Positions 23,148 through 33,011 of a DNA stretch of 64,000 bases are shown piece by piece (the first letter of the stretch is position 1; every line of letters begins with the position of its first letter). The DNA lies in contig CP126191.1 in assembly GCA_030272155.1 (NCBI GenBank), positions 7,338,501-7,402,500 of the forward strand, in the 5' to 3' direction. The notes under the pieces were generated by a model that had not been told where the DNA came from, made no database searches, and saw only the letters and a program-made list of their open reading frames with translations. Position numbers and translations under genes: made by a program. This stretch comes from Tetradesmus obliquus (Eukaryota; Chlorophyta; Chlorophyceae; Sphaeropleales; Scenedesmaceae).

Positions 23148-24078
23148 GGGTGAGGCTACCAGCGGCGCCACCAGCAGCTCATCTGCCAAGGTTGCACGCA
23201 TGGCTGGGGCGATGAGCATCGCCAGCAGCAGGACGTCGGCAGAGGCAGGTGCAGGGGCCATGCCACCGCCGCCGCCAGTGCCGCGCATGTCACCTGAGGC
23301 TGGCGCAGCAGGCACATCCACAGCAGCTGCTGCCGAATCACACAGCCAGCCTGAGCAGCAGCAGCGGCTGGTCAGCGGGCAGCTCAGTCCTGAGCAGCAG
23401 CAGCGGTTGGCTGACCTGAGCAGTGCGCTGGGCCAGCAGCCTGCTGTGATCAGGCAGCTGTCAGCACTGCTGCAGGCCGAGCATGACAGCGTGAGCCAGG
23501 CACTGTTTGCCATGCCGGAGACCGCTGGTGCAGTGCCGTGCATTTTCAGGGAGCAGCAGGGTGCTGCTGCAGCTGGCGACGGCGATGACAGCGATGACTT
23601 TGTAGAGATGGTGGCTGAAGTGCGGCCTGCACCACCTGCAGCAGCAGCGGCAGCAGCAGCAGCAGCAGCAGCAGGGCAGCAAGAAGGCAGCTCTGATGAG
23701 GAGGATGACAAGCCTCTCTGCCAGCGTGTAGCCACAGCCGTCTCAGCAGCGGCAGCAGCAGCAGCAGAGTCTGATAGGGCAGGAACAGCAGGAGCATCAG
23801 CAGCTATGCTGCCAGATGCATCAGCAGCAGCAGCAACAGCTGCAGCAGCAGGCATGCCAGTTGTAGTGTGGCAGGCTACACATGCAGCAGGGCCGGGGCG
23901 AGTGAGTTCTGCTGTCACCATGCAGACGTTGCTAGCTTTGCAACAGCAGCAGCAGCTTGTTCAGCAACAGCGTGTGCAGCAGTTCCTGCAGCATCAACAG
24001 CTGCAGCAGCAGCAACAGCAGCAGCAGCAGCAGCAGCAGCATGTGTTTGAAGATGATGACGTGATCATTATAGATTAG
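21415..24078 (+). CDS. Predicted nuclear protein with UIM-like motif and C-terminal SUMO-interacting-like motif
   Basis: Three exons, 21415-21758, 22008-22366 and 22631-24078, join in phase to 716 amino acids. The start MSAQHNG is preceded by an in-frame Met at 21373. An RG-rich tail (RQRGRGRGRSG) is followed by acidic residues and a helical segment of about 60 residues that resembles a UBA-type bundle by eye. Then comes EKMKQAMEVSLAEL, which fits the ubiquitin-interacting-motif pattern (acidic, A-x-x-x-S core). A conserved-looking Leu/Arg-rich region follows (EERLRRKFGGSALLPRLEAV, LVKFKLVNLLRLEDDCCRWYP). The rest is disordered, with poly-Gln and poly-Ala runs from (GCA)n in two frames, a SSDEEDDKPL acidic patch, and a C-terminus EDDDVIIID. 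That end matches a classic SUMO-interacting motif at the very last residues. The family is not recognised; a ubiquitin/SUMO reader role is inference. Confidence 0.8.
23106..23146. repeat. (GCT)n trinucleotide tract encoding poly-Ala
   Basis: About 13 uninterrupted GCT units lie inside exon 3 of the UIM/SIM-type gene. The same triplet family in the opposite sense encodes poly-Gln at 22858-22883 and 24004-24040. Such tracts are polymorphic and prone to length change. Confidence 0.9.
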
Positions 24079-25528
24079 GGTGTTTTGCTTTGTAGCAGTG
24101 GGGATGCCGCGTTAATCGGCTATGATGTAGCTTGAGATGTGCTAGCTTTGGTTTTATGAATGGCCGCTGTGCCTCACCACCGCGATTGTAGCAGCAAAAC
24201 ATCGTTGTTGAGCGGCTCAACAGCAGCAGCAAGCTGCTGTGGTGTACGTATCTGGTAAGCAGGCAGTAGTCAGCAACTGAAATTGGACTCCAACACCATG
24301 GGCAGTTTCCTGTATATTAGTTGTAGCACGGGCTCCAGTTGGACTCATTTGTAGGTCTTGGGTGCTCAAAAAGTTTCATCCTCTGATGCCTCAGGCTCCC
24401 CATACAGGAACTTATTTGGGTTGTGTTGCAGATGTGAACCTGCAGCTGCTGTGCTGTTGGTGTCTCATATGAGGCTTGCAAGTCAGCAGCCACTTGCAGC
24501 TGCAACTCCTGCAAGAGTTCCTGCAGCTGCAGTTTCTCGCACCGATTTTCAGTACAGTCATGCGTGATGCTTGCCAGTGTGCCGACAAGTCTGATGGGTT
24601 GTTTGGTGATTGCTGACCGTGTTACGGCAAACGGCTGTGGCTGTAGTCCACAACCCAGGGCTGGTCACTTGTGCGGCCTGTGCCGTGTGTCTTTTCTTTT
24701 GTTACCAGGGGGGGACGAAATCCTACTGGCTAGTCAGACGCAACAGCCGTGTGTCCAGCTCACGTGCGAAACCAGCAGCACAAGTTTGCTGTGCCCTACA
24801 GGCGCGCTGGCACTGCTGCCATGCGCTGACTGTGTAGCACTGTCGAAACAACCTTGAGAGTAACCTGGGCGATCTGGAGACCCTTTGCTGCCAGTGGCCG
24901 TTGAGGAGGCTATGTTACAAAGATCCATCCTTTCCATGTCTTGTACAAATGCGGTCAGGAACCCTGCTCTCATATGCTAGCATGCAACTGGTGAACAGCA
25001 AGCTCGGTTGGCGGCTCCAGCACTCATGCACAGCACTGTCCGTCGCTGAACAAGCAACCTTGCTGAAAAGCTGGGCGCTGTTGCATGCAATCGCATTCAA
25101 GCAACACTGGCTTATTGCAGCCACATGCCTGCATATGTGAGATCCTGCACAACATCCCGCACGAATCCAGTGCTGAGCAGGGTTCCTGCATGATGCCACT
25201 GATCAAACCACAGATACATGTGCAGAAACTACGCCATGCTACAACATGCCAAACAAAGCACGCCCCCACAAGGGACTCCGTACCACCACACCAGCTAGCA
25301 AACACGCATATGCTTGCTGCGTTGCAACTGCCAGCTGTAACTCACAGCTGTCTCGCGCCTACACAAACAAACAGTGGATATGCGTGTTGGCCAGACTCAC
25401 TGCTGTGTCAATCGTCCCAGCAGCATGCTGCAGCAAGCATCCCTGCTCGGACTTGAGAAGCACTGCAGGAGTTTGCTGCAGCAGGCTGAATGACGGTGCT
25501 GCCCGCTTGCTGCTGCTGCTGCTGCTGC
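24079..25528. other. Convergent intergenic region, no supportable gene
   Basis: The region lies between two genes that end towards each other. The left part is GT-rich and the right part (from about 25100) CA-rich on the + strand, matching 3' flanks of the + and - genes. No domain-bearing frame, RNA gene or repeat was recognised. Confidence 0.5.
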
Positions 25529-26618
25529 CTATTCGTGCGCCTTCACTTGCAGCGACTGCAGGTAGTCTGGATTTGCTAGGCTGCTGATCTCTTGCACCAC
25601 AGCCTGCAGCACGTACAGCAGCAAGCAGGGTAAGCCAGGCACATAGCAATGGACTCAAGCCGGGCAACGTGGCAGTACTAGGCAAAGGTGTGCTTCAAAG
25701 CGGCAGGAGGTCCGCTCTTACACTGCAGCAGCTGCATGAGCAGCTCTGCACCAACAGTACTGACTGCTGCCAGCGGCTCCTCATATGGCATGTGATACGA
25801 TGCGTGTGGTACTGCTGCTGACGCCCGCATGCTGCTGTTGCCACCTGCGCAGATGCTGAGGTGCACGCTGTCCTGCCCATGCTTGCATTTGCATCTACAA
25901 CCACAACTCAACTTTCCCCAAGCCAGCCGCGCCCCGCACCTTGAGCTGCTTCCAGGCCTTGTCGCGCGCCGCGTCTGCCTCCTGCTGCTCCTTGCGCAGC
26001 CGCTGCAGCTTCTCCTGCAGCTCCTGCACGTCTGCAGGCTTGCTGCCCTTGAGGGGTGTGTCCCGCTCCTGGCCCTTGCTGCCCAGCTCTGATTTCAGCC
26101 GCGCAATCTCTGTACCACGGAAAGGCATTTCGGTAACTTAAAAGAGTGCAAACAATGAGACAAATGCCAGTGTTGCACACAACCAAGTCGAAGGAGGTGC
26201 AGGATGCCAAGATGACTCAGCAAGACAGCAGAACAGCCAGGCACGCAGCCCAGGTCCTCCACTTGTTCTGAGCAACTCGGCAGGTGCTGGCCTGCAGTTA
26301 TTGGTGCTGAAACACACTATTACTGGCAACAAGGTTTCCTGCATGCGCAACACAGCGTCCACTGCACTACTGTGATGCACATCAGCAGGCATGATGTTGA
26401 CATGGGCATTGAACAGGCCCCTACCAACCTGCTCGTGCCAAGCTCAGCTCCGCGCGCAGATCATCCACATCCATGTCCTCTACTGGTGTGTCCTGCAGCT
26501 GTTGTGGCTCGCTCTTGTCGGTGGTGGTGGTTGGCTCCTCTACTGTCTGCACCTCCACTGCGTCCGACCTCTCAGCTGTGTCACTGTTTCCATTGCTCTT
26601 TCCCTTTTTCTTCGCCAT
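25529..26618 (-). CDS. Short acidic/basic coiled-coil protein of unknown function
   Basis: Three exons on the minus strand, 26618-26429, 26109-25940 and 25603-25529, join in phase to 144 amino acids. The protein begins with a Lys-rich MAKKKGKSNGN, possibly a nuclear or nucleolar signal, followed by an acidic Thr/Glu-rich stretch. A heptad-type coiled coil runs from about residue 50 to 120 (DDLRAELSLARAEIARLKS, then VQELQEKLQRLRKEQQEAD). The conserved-looking end is VVQEISSLANPDYLQSL. Joining exons 1 and 2 extends the heptads without a break, which supports the splice. I do not recognise the family. An adaptor or subunit that dimerises through the coil is a guess. The gene is divergent from the lumen-protein gene, only about 330 bases away. 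Confidence 0.75.
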
Positions 26619-26948
26619 TGCGATCAGAGGCTCAACAAGCCTACAGCAGGTGCCCGACTTACAGGCTCACAAACGCGGCAGGTTGACGCTTTGTCAGCAT
26701 AAGAAAGGTTTTGTAGTGATGAAAATTGACCAACTCAGCGTGCTGAAACCAGGAGCGGGAAATTTGCAACTTGAACACAGCAAGCCCTGATGTTTTGCCA
26801 GAGACAATCTCACACGCTTGGACCGTTATATGGAGTGTGTGTCCGCATTTTGTGTCATTAAATTGTTTGGTGTTGACGATCACGAAGCTACGAAGCTCTA
26901 CAACATCACCGCGCACTTGTTGCACTTGCCCGTTTGGCAGCTGCTAAA
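26619..26948. promoter_or_regulatory. Short divergent promoter between the coiled-coil (-) and lumen-protein (+) genes
   Basis: Only 330 bases separate the two start codons, the shortest divergent spacer in the window, so shared control elements are plausible. TTATATGG near 26826 is A/T-rich but is not a clear TATA box. This is inferred from the layout. Confidence 0.4.
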
Positions 26949-28042
26949 ATGCTACAGCAGCGACTCCGTCAGCCATTCAGCAGCTGCGGCGCTGCCAGAC
27001 CACATAAGGGGGCCTTAGCAGTGCGTTGCTCCAGCAGCAGGCCTGGCAATGCTGGTGTCAGTCCAATCTCAGCAGTAGCAGACCGGCGAGCAGTGCTGAC
27101 GCAGCTGGCAGCATCTGTGAGCTTTCTGGCGGGCTTGCAGGGTGCCAATGCGAACCCAGCAGCAGCTGAGGAGCTGACAGTGGCGCAAGCAGCTGCTGGC
27201 GGGTTCATTGACTGGTGGAAGAGCCGCAGGACTGTCAATGGCGGGTACAAGTTGCTTGCCCCGCTGTATGCAGCACAGCAGCGCCTGCAGCAGGCCAGTG
27301 ACGTTCTTAGCACAGAGGCCGTGGGCAGCACGGAGCTGCTGTCAGCGCTGCAGCTGGTGCGCGCCTCCAGCCTCAACTGCTACATGTTTGAGGCGCTGCC
27401 AGACGACACGATAGAGACCAAGGCCAGCCTGCTGACACAGAAGTTCGAGACTAAGCTGTCAGGTGAGCAAATGCTGACGGCAAGGTGAATGAGAATCATT
27501 AGCAGCAACTTAGCAGTCTGCGGATTTTGTTTGTTGGGTGGTTTTGGCTGGGGTGACGCTATGCATTGTTATGGTGTTTGCTTGGGAACCAGGCGCCGCC
27601 TTTTTTGTCAGCTGCGCCGCAACTGCCTCCAGCTGCATGCTGTGCTTTTAAGATAATATGAATGCAACAGCAGCCATAGCATGACGGCTTCGATTCTGCA
27701 CAAGCCAAGGCATCGTGCCATGGGACACATCAAGGTGCGCTGCTTGTGCGTGCCTCCTGCAACATCAGCAATGCCTTGCCCTGCCGTACCTTGCGCGCAG
27801 ACCCCTGCACCTTCCGCATCGTGCTGAAGAACGCTACAGACCTGGAGCCTGCAGCGGTGCAGGATGTGGCGCGTGAGAAGATGGAGTTGCTGGTGCTGTC
27901 GTACCAAAAGCTGGACGGCTACCTGGAAATGGCTCGCGAGGGCACTGATGATGCGGTGCCCAAGGCGCGCGAGCAGCTCAAGGCCACACAGCTGATTGCA
28001 GCAGACATTGAGGCCTTCGTGAAGCAGACATTGGGGGTGTGA
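26949..28042 (+). CDS. Predicted thylakoid lumen protein, MPH2/TL16-like
   Basis: Two exons, 26949-27462 and 27801-28042, join in phase to 251 amino acids. A Ser/Arg-rich chloroplast transit region (MLQQRLRQPFSSCGAARP) is followed by ADRRAVLTQLAASVSFLAG and AxANP. This is a twin-Arg-like hydrophobic lumen-targeting signal with a probable AxA cleavage site. The mature part begins near FIDWWKSRRTVNGGYKLL, continues with RASSLNCYMFEAL, and exon 2 supplies CTFRIVLKNATDLEP. From memory, these blocks resemble the land-plant lumen protein MPH2/TL16 (At4g02530), needed for photosystem II repair under strong light. I could not verify that by search. The targeting prediction is firm; the family name is moderate. 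Confidence 0.75.
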
Positions 28043-28800
28043 GCAGGTGTGAGCAGGTTGCTGTGGCAGTTCAGTTTCATCTATGCTATTTGCAGATGGG
28101 CATGTGGAGAAGGCAGCCACAGATGGCTTGCGGCTGCACCCTTTTGCAAAGTCATGCAGAACCGTGTGATGCCATGTAGCAAATCTCGAGTGCTGAGCAT
28201 TCTACATGTGATGTGGCTGCTCTGCTGGAAGCTCTGTGCTTGGCAAGTCCCTGTCTGTATAACCGCACAAGCAGAGTGATTGCTGTGCACAGACTGTGTG
28301 CGCTGCCTTCATGGCGTGTGGGGCTATGGTTTGACACCAGCGCCGGTGTTGTTGCATTGTGGCAGTTGCAGTTTCCTTCAATTGGTGTGGAGGGCTGTGA
28401 CTTTGAATGGTGTTCCGTTGTATAGGTGAACAGATACAGCAGCTGCAGGTGTTACGAGTACCCTACCTGCCAACGTGTGTGCACTGCACAGGCTCAGCCT
28501 GGCTGAGGTAGGGTTTGGCGTGTTGTTACTCGTGCTCGTCTGCAAAGTGCAGGGCCCAAAGTATTGTGTATCAGTGATGTCATTTGTATATTGTGTTGTT
28601 GTTGCTGTTTATGGTGGACCAGTGGCAGTGAAACATGTCGAGAGCGGCGAAAGCTTTCTGTCACTAGCACCAACACCTGCCACGAAACGCCTGCGTGTTA
28701 CCTGCATAACATTTCTAGTTCGTTTATTTCAGTAAAACACAGCTGAGAGTCCAGCAGGCGACGTGAACTGCAAACTGGGCAGCTGTCGTGGCGGGAAGTA
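28043..28800 (+). other. Intergenic region between lumen-protein and MORN genes
   Basis: This is GT-rich 3' flank of the lumen-protein gene followed by the presumed promoter of the MORN gene. No gene or repeat was recognised. Confidence 0.5.
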
Positions 28801-31800
28801 ATGGAGGCACCCGTTCGCCGCAGCAGCTCGCCTTTGAGGGCAAGCTCTCCACCAAGGAGCCGAGGAGCAGCAGGATTGTGCGTTGAGCCCTCCGAATGGC
28901 CTTCTGGACACTACCCAAGCCCTCCAGGGCCATCCACAGTGCTGCTCAGGCGTGCTGCTGAGCCACCAAATCCAGTGCTGCCAAAGCAGAAAGTGACCAA
29001 GGAACTGCCGAAGACTATGCGAGAGCGCATGCCATTGGCAGCCAGTCTGACAGGCAAGTGAAATTAGCAGCAGAGCTGGCTTGTCAAGCGCAGCATATGC
29101 TGCGCAGCATGCATGCAAGGGTAACGCCTGCCATAGCTACTGCATGGCATGCAATACCATGTAACAACGCAGCAGCATTATTAAAGCAACCGTCATGTGG
29201 CACCATGCAGGTGCTGGGCGAGCTGGAAAGGTCGGCTGCCTTGCAGGCAGCAAGGGCAGCATGTACAAGGGGCAGGTGTTGGCTGGCAGGCCACATGGCA
29301 AGGGACAGTACTGGGCTCCGGTAAGCTGCAGTTGTGCACTGTTGACTACCAGCACTGCAGCTGATTGCGTTCAGCGGCTGATGCTGACATCAGCAGTGAG
29401 GCCATATCAGCAACTCGAAGCTGCTCGTGCCTCGCGCGCAAGCCACAGCTGCGTGGTCGCACAACGACGCATCTTGCAGGTTGTACACACCATCAATCTG
29501 CTATCAACTGCAACTAAACGCTGCAGCACCTAACTCAGCCCCTGTTGTGCTGCCCGCAGGCTGTGAGGCCAGGTGGCGCCGTGCGCCTGGTGTACGAGGG
29601 TGACTTCTGCAAGGGCGTGAGGGAGGGCCAGGGCACAGCCTACGAGCACAGCGGGGAGGTGTACACAGGCGCTTGGCAGCAGAACAAGCGCACAGGGCCA
29701 GGTGTGCTGGGGTGTGCTAGCAGCTCAGCATCAGGTGCCTGCAGCAGTGCTCAGCAGAAGGGCTGGGGGACGCCCACATGTGCTGTCGTGTGCGCAGTGT
29801 GCACCTGGCGCAGTGTGAAGCATCATGCTTGCCGGTGCCGCTGCCTGCAGGATGCCAGTAAGAGGTGTGTATTGTTGCAAAATATCCAACGGACAGAGCA
29901 GCTGACATGTCTCCATCATGCTATTGCCCCTGGTGACTGCTGCAGGGCGCTTGGCATACAAGGACGGCAGCATCTATGACGGCATGTGGCACGCAGACAG
30001 GCGCCACGGCGTGGGTACCTTTTACCACACCAGCGGGGACATATTCGTGGGCACCTTTGTGGATGGGAAGCGCCACGGCCTGGGCACCACCTACATGCCC
30101 AGCAGAGGTGCGTGGCTGTGCATGCTACCTTAGGCTGTTTAGGCCCTACAACTGCACATGTCGGCTGCTGCTGTCATTCATGCTGCTGGCAGTGGCTGTA
30201 CTGTACGTTCAGCAGTTGTGTGTCGTCAGCTGTTGCAGCTGCAGTGTGCTTGCAGCTGGGCATATCCTGCAGAGGCATTGCCATCCACTTCATCTGCTGC
30301 TGCTTGCAGGCAAGAAGTATGTGGCAGAGTACGTCAATGACTGCCCCAGCTGTGGCAGCTTCTTTGACCTGGGCGACGATGACGTGGAGCCGCCACCCAG
30401 CCAGCAGCTGCGCGGCACCATTGCAGCAGGCACGCTGCGGCAGCACTTGGCCAGCCAGCAACCACCAAGCCAGCTGCCCGTACTGCAGCTCAGCCAGCCA
30501 AGCAAGGTCAGTCAGCAACCCGGCAGCTCATTGGTTTAGCCTGCATGACGGGCAGTGCTGCAGCAAGTAATGCCTCTAAGCAAGAACCACTGCTTTGACA
30601 TCTGCTGGCAACCTGTGTATGACATGTGTGATTGAACGCAGTTAGGCAAGAGCTGCTTGCCGCTCTACTGCTGTAATGGTGGAAAACTGTGTGGGTGTGT
30701 CACAGGTGCTTGCCAAGGAGTTTGTGGCTGTGAGGCAGCAGCGCAAGCAGCTCAAGCCTGGCGCAGCTGATGCAGCGGCCGCTGGTGACAACACCCTGCC
30801 TGCTGACAGCATCAGCCTGCTGCGCCATGCCTTCATCCTCATTGCTGGTGAGCACCTAGCTACCTTCAAGTGCAGAAGCTTGGCAATTGTGAGTTGTCCA
30901 ACCTGCCGAGGCAGCGCTGCAGCTGTGACACATGTTGATGTTCGATCTGCAGTGCTTCAGCAATCAGCCTTGAGCTGTGGCAGATGAACCGCAGTCATTG
31001 GCACCGCAGAACATGTTGCTGTGCTTGCTGCCGACGCGCCTGCTGCTGCTACTGCTGCGCAGGTGGCGACGACACCGCAGCCTTTGTGCTGCCCCACCAG
31101 CTGCAGGAGCTCATGGTGCTGGCTGGCCTGGATCCAGCCGCAGCCTCTGTGGTGAAGCTGCTGGGCCTGCTGCAGGAGCGCATCGCGCGCGCAGCAGGCA
31201 GCGGCGGCGAGGCGCGGCTGCACCTGGACGAGTTCTTGGGCGTGGTGTGCTTCTTCAGGCAGCAGCCGCTGGAGGTGCTGGAGCATGAGCAGGTGCAGCA
31301 GGCGGCAGCTGATGCGGCGGCCAGGGCGGCTGCCGCTGCAGCTGCTGAGGAGGAGGGTGGCGAGGAGGAGCAGCAGCAGTGCGAAGAGGGGCAGGAAAGT
31401 TGGCAGGAGCATGCAGAGGGTGACGATGCAATGCAGCCTGCAGCAGCAGCGGCAGCAGACACCAGTTCAGTGCCAGCCTGGGGTGCAGCAACTGACGAGG
31501 ACATGTTGGAGCGTCACATTGAGCAGCACAGAAGCAGAGGCCAATCAGCAGCTGCAAAACCAGCACCAGAGCCAGACTTAGTTGTCTCCTGCCTTGATAT
31601 AGCAGACCCAGAGTCAGGAGCACAGGCGGCAGCAGAGCCGCAGCAGGCAGCAGAGCCGCAGGCAGCGGAACAGCAGGCAGCGGAACAGCAGGTAGCTGAG
31701 TCTGGCAAAGCGCCGGGCAGCAGCCTGCAGGTGCAGCAGCCTGAGCTGCCTAGTGCTGTCGATCTGGTTGGCTGTGCCAGCAGTGAAGCCTGTGAGGCAG

Positions 31801-32093
31801 CAGATGGAGAGCCGCAGTGTCAGATAGAAGAGGCAGCCCCAGCTGGCGGTGCTGCAGCGAGCCACATGGTCGATGATACTGAGTCTACCGCAACTGCAAC
31901 CGCAGAAGCAAGTGCAGCATCAGCAGCAGAAAGCAAACTGGAAGCAGCAAGCAGTGGTGCAGCAGACCAGATGGGTGATGAAGCTGGCGACAGGGCAGAT
32001 GCGATTCCTGAAGGTGATACAGAGGCAGGACCAGCAGAGGACGCGGGCGTAGAGGCAACAGCTGCTGGTGCAGCCAGTGGGCAGGCAGTATGA
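28801..32093 (+). CDS. MORN-repeat protein with acidic Ala/Gln/Glu-rich C-terminal tail
   Basis: Seven exons, 28801-29053, 29247-29320, 29560-29701, 29946-30107, 30310-30506, 30706-30847 and 31063-32093, join in phase to 666 amino acids. A Pro/Ser/Arg-rich head is followed by about five MORN repeats (YKGQVLAGRPHGKGQYW, YEGDFCKGVREGQGTAY, YTGAWQQNKRTGPGRLAY, YDGMWHADRRHGVGTFY, FVGTFVDGKRHGLGTTY). MORN hairpins usually bind lipids or proteins at membranes and cilia. Next come a CPSCG pair, a region of helices around LPHQLQELMVLAGLD that may be EF-hand-like, and a long disordered tail of Ala, Glu and Gln. Intron 1 uses a GC donor (AG/GCAAGT). It is the only choice that keeps the MORN frame. The function is probably scaffolding; ciliary or membrane location is not shown. 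Confidence 0.88.
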
Positions 32094-33011
32094 GGTGCCT
32101 TGATGGCCGCGGCAGGCGATGCTGGGCAGGATGGGGCTGCAGTGGAGCTGGGCGAGGCAGCAGAAGCTGCTGCAGACAGCAACGGAAGCAGTGAAGAGAG
32201 GAATTAGCGTGTGATGGTGAGGTGTGAGTGCAGGGGGGATGCGGCAATGGCTTGCCAAGGACAGTGCGCACTGGGCAGCACAGCATGCAGTCATCTGACT
32301 GCAAGGAATCACAATCAATGGCTGTGCACTGCTGGGAGTTGACACCACCTTGGTTGGTGGCTGAAAACTTCGTGCAGTCCACTCAAGACGGCGGCGTTAG
32401 CGTCAATTGTGCTGACTGTATGCAGTTTAAGTGAATGGCGTCAATGGATATTTTGGGCTACATTTCTGGCTGATAGTGCAGCATCCAGGCACTGAATGCC
32501 TACCAATGCCGCAACATGCACACCATATGGTGTGATGCATCATGGCGCCATGATGGCTGTGCACTGCAGGGATGCCATCGCTGGACAGCCCGTGGCGCCT
32601 TACATGCGTGTAGCTTGAACGTTTCTGGGGTTTCGACTTTGGCGTTCTAGCTGCTCTTGTCGCACGGCATCCAAATTGTTGGGAGTCTTGCTGAGTTCCT
32701 GAAGCTTACACCAGAGCACACAGAGCAGCTGATAAATGATTCTATTACTTAGGTATGATGAATGAGTCACTTTCACAGGTTTGGTGGCCGGTTGTCTTAG
32801 TTTAAATTCGCAACAAATCAGTCACACTCACACTCGTGAGAGTTATGCACTAAGAACCGGAGGTCGAGCCCCTCAGCGCTTATAAGTTCATCACTGGCCA
32901 TCAACCCACTAGCCATAAACCCGCAGTTGTTCTGCATTACTGCCAGTGTATCTGCTGACTGCCATCACAACCTGCAAGCCCACACCAGTCACCAGCGCTA
33001 GCGGTTGCAGT
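32094..33011 (+). other. Intergenic region between MORN and metallo-beta-lactamase genes
   Basis: No gene is supported. The left part continues the base composition of the MORN gene tail. The part after about 32700 is more A/T-rich and is presumed promoter of the next gene. Confidence 0.45.

Noticed and set aside
21990-23921. 643-codon open frame on the minus strand, the longest in the window
   Set aside because: It is antisense to the UIM/SIM-type gene. It stays open because (GCA)n tracts lack stops in several frames, and its product is Ala/Ser/Cys runs without a domain. The + strand model has phased splices and motif ends.
31063-32093. Splitting the MORN gene tail into a separate Ala/Glu-rich gene
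   Set aside because: Exon 6 to exon 7 joins in phase with good splice sites and no stop, so one gene is simpler.
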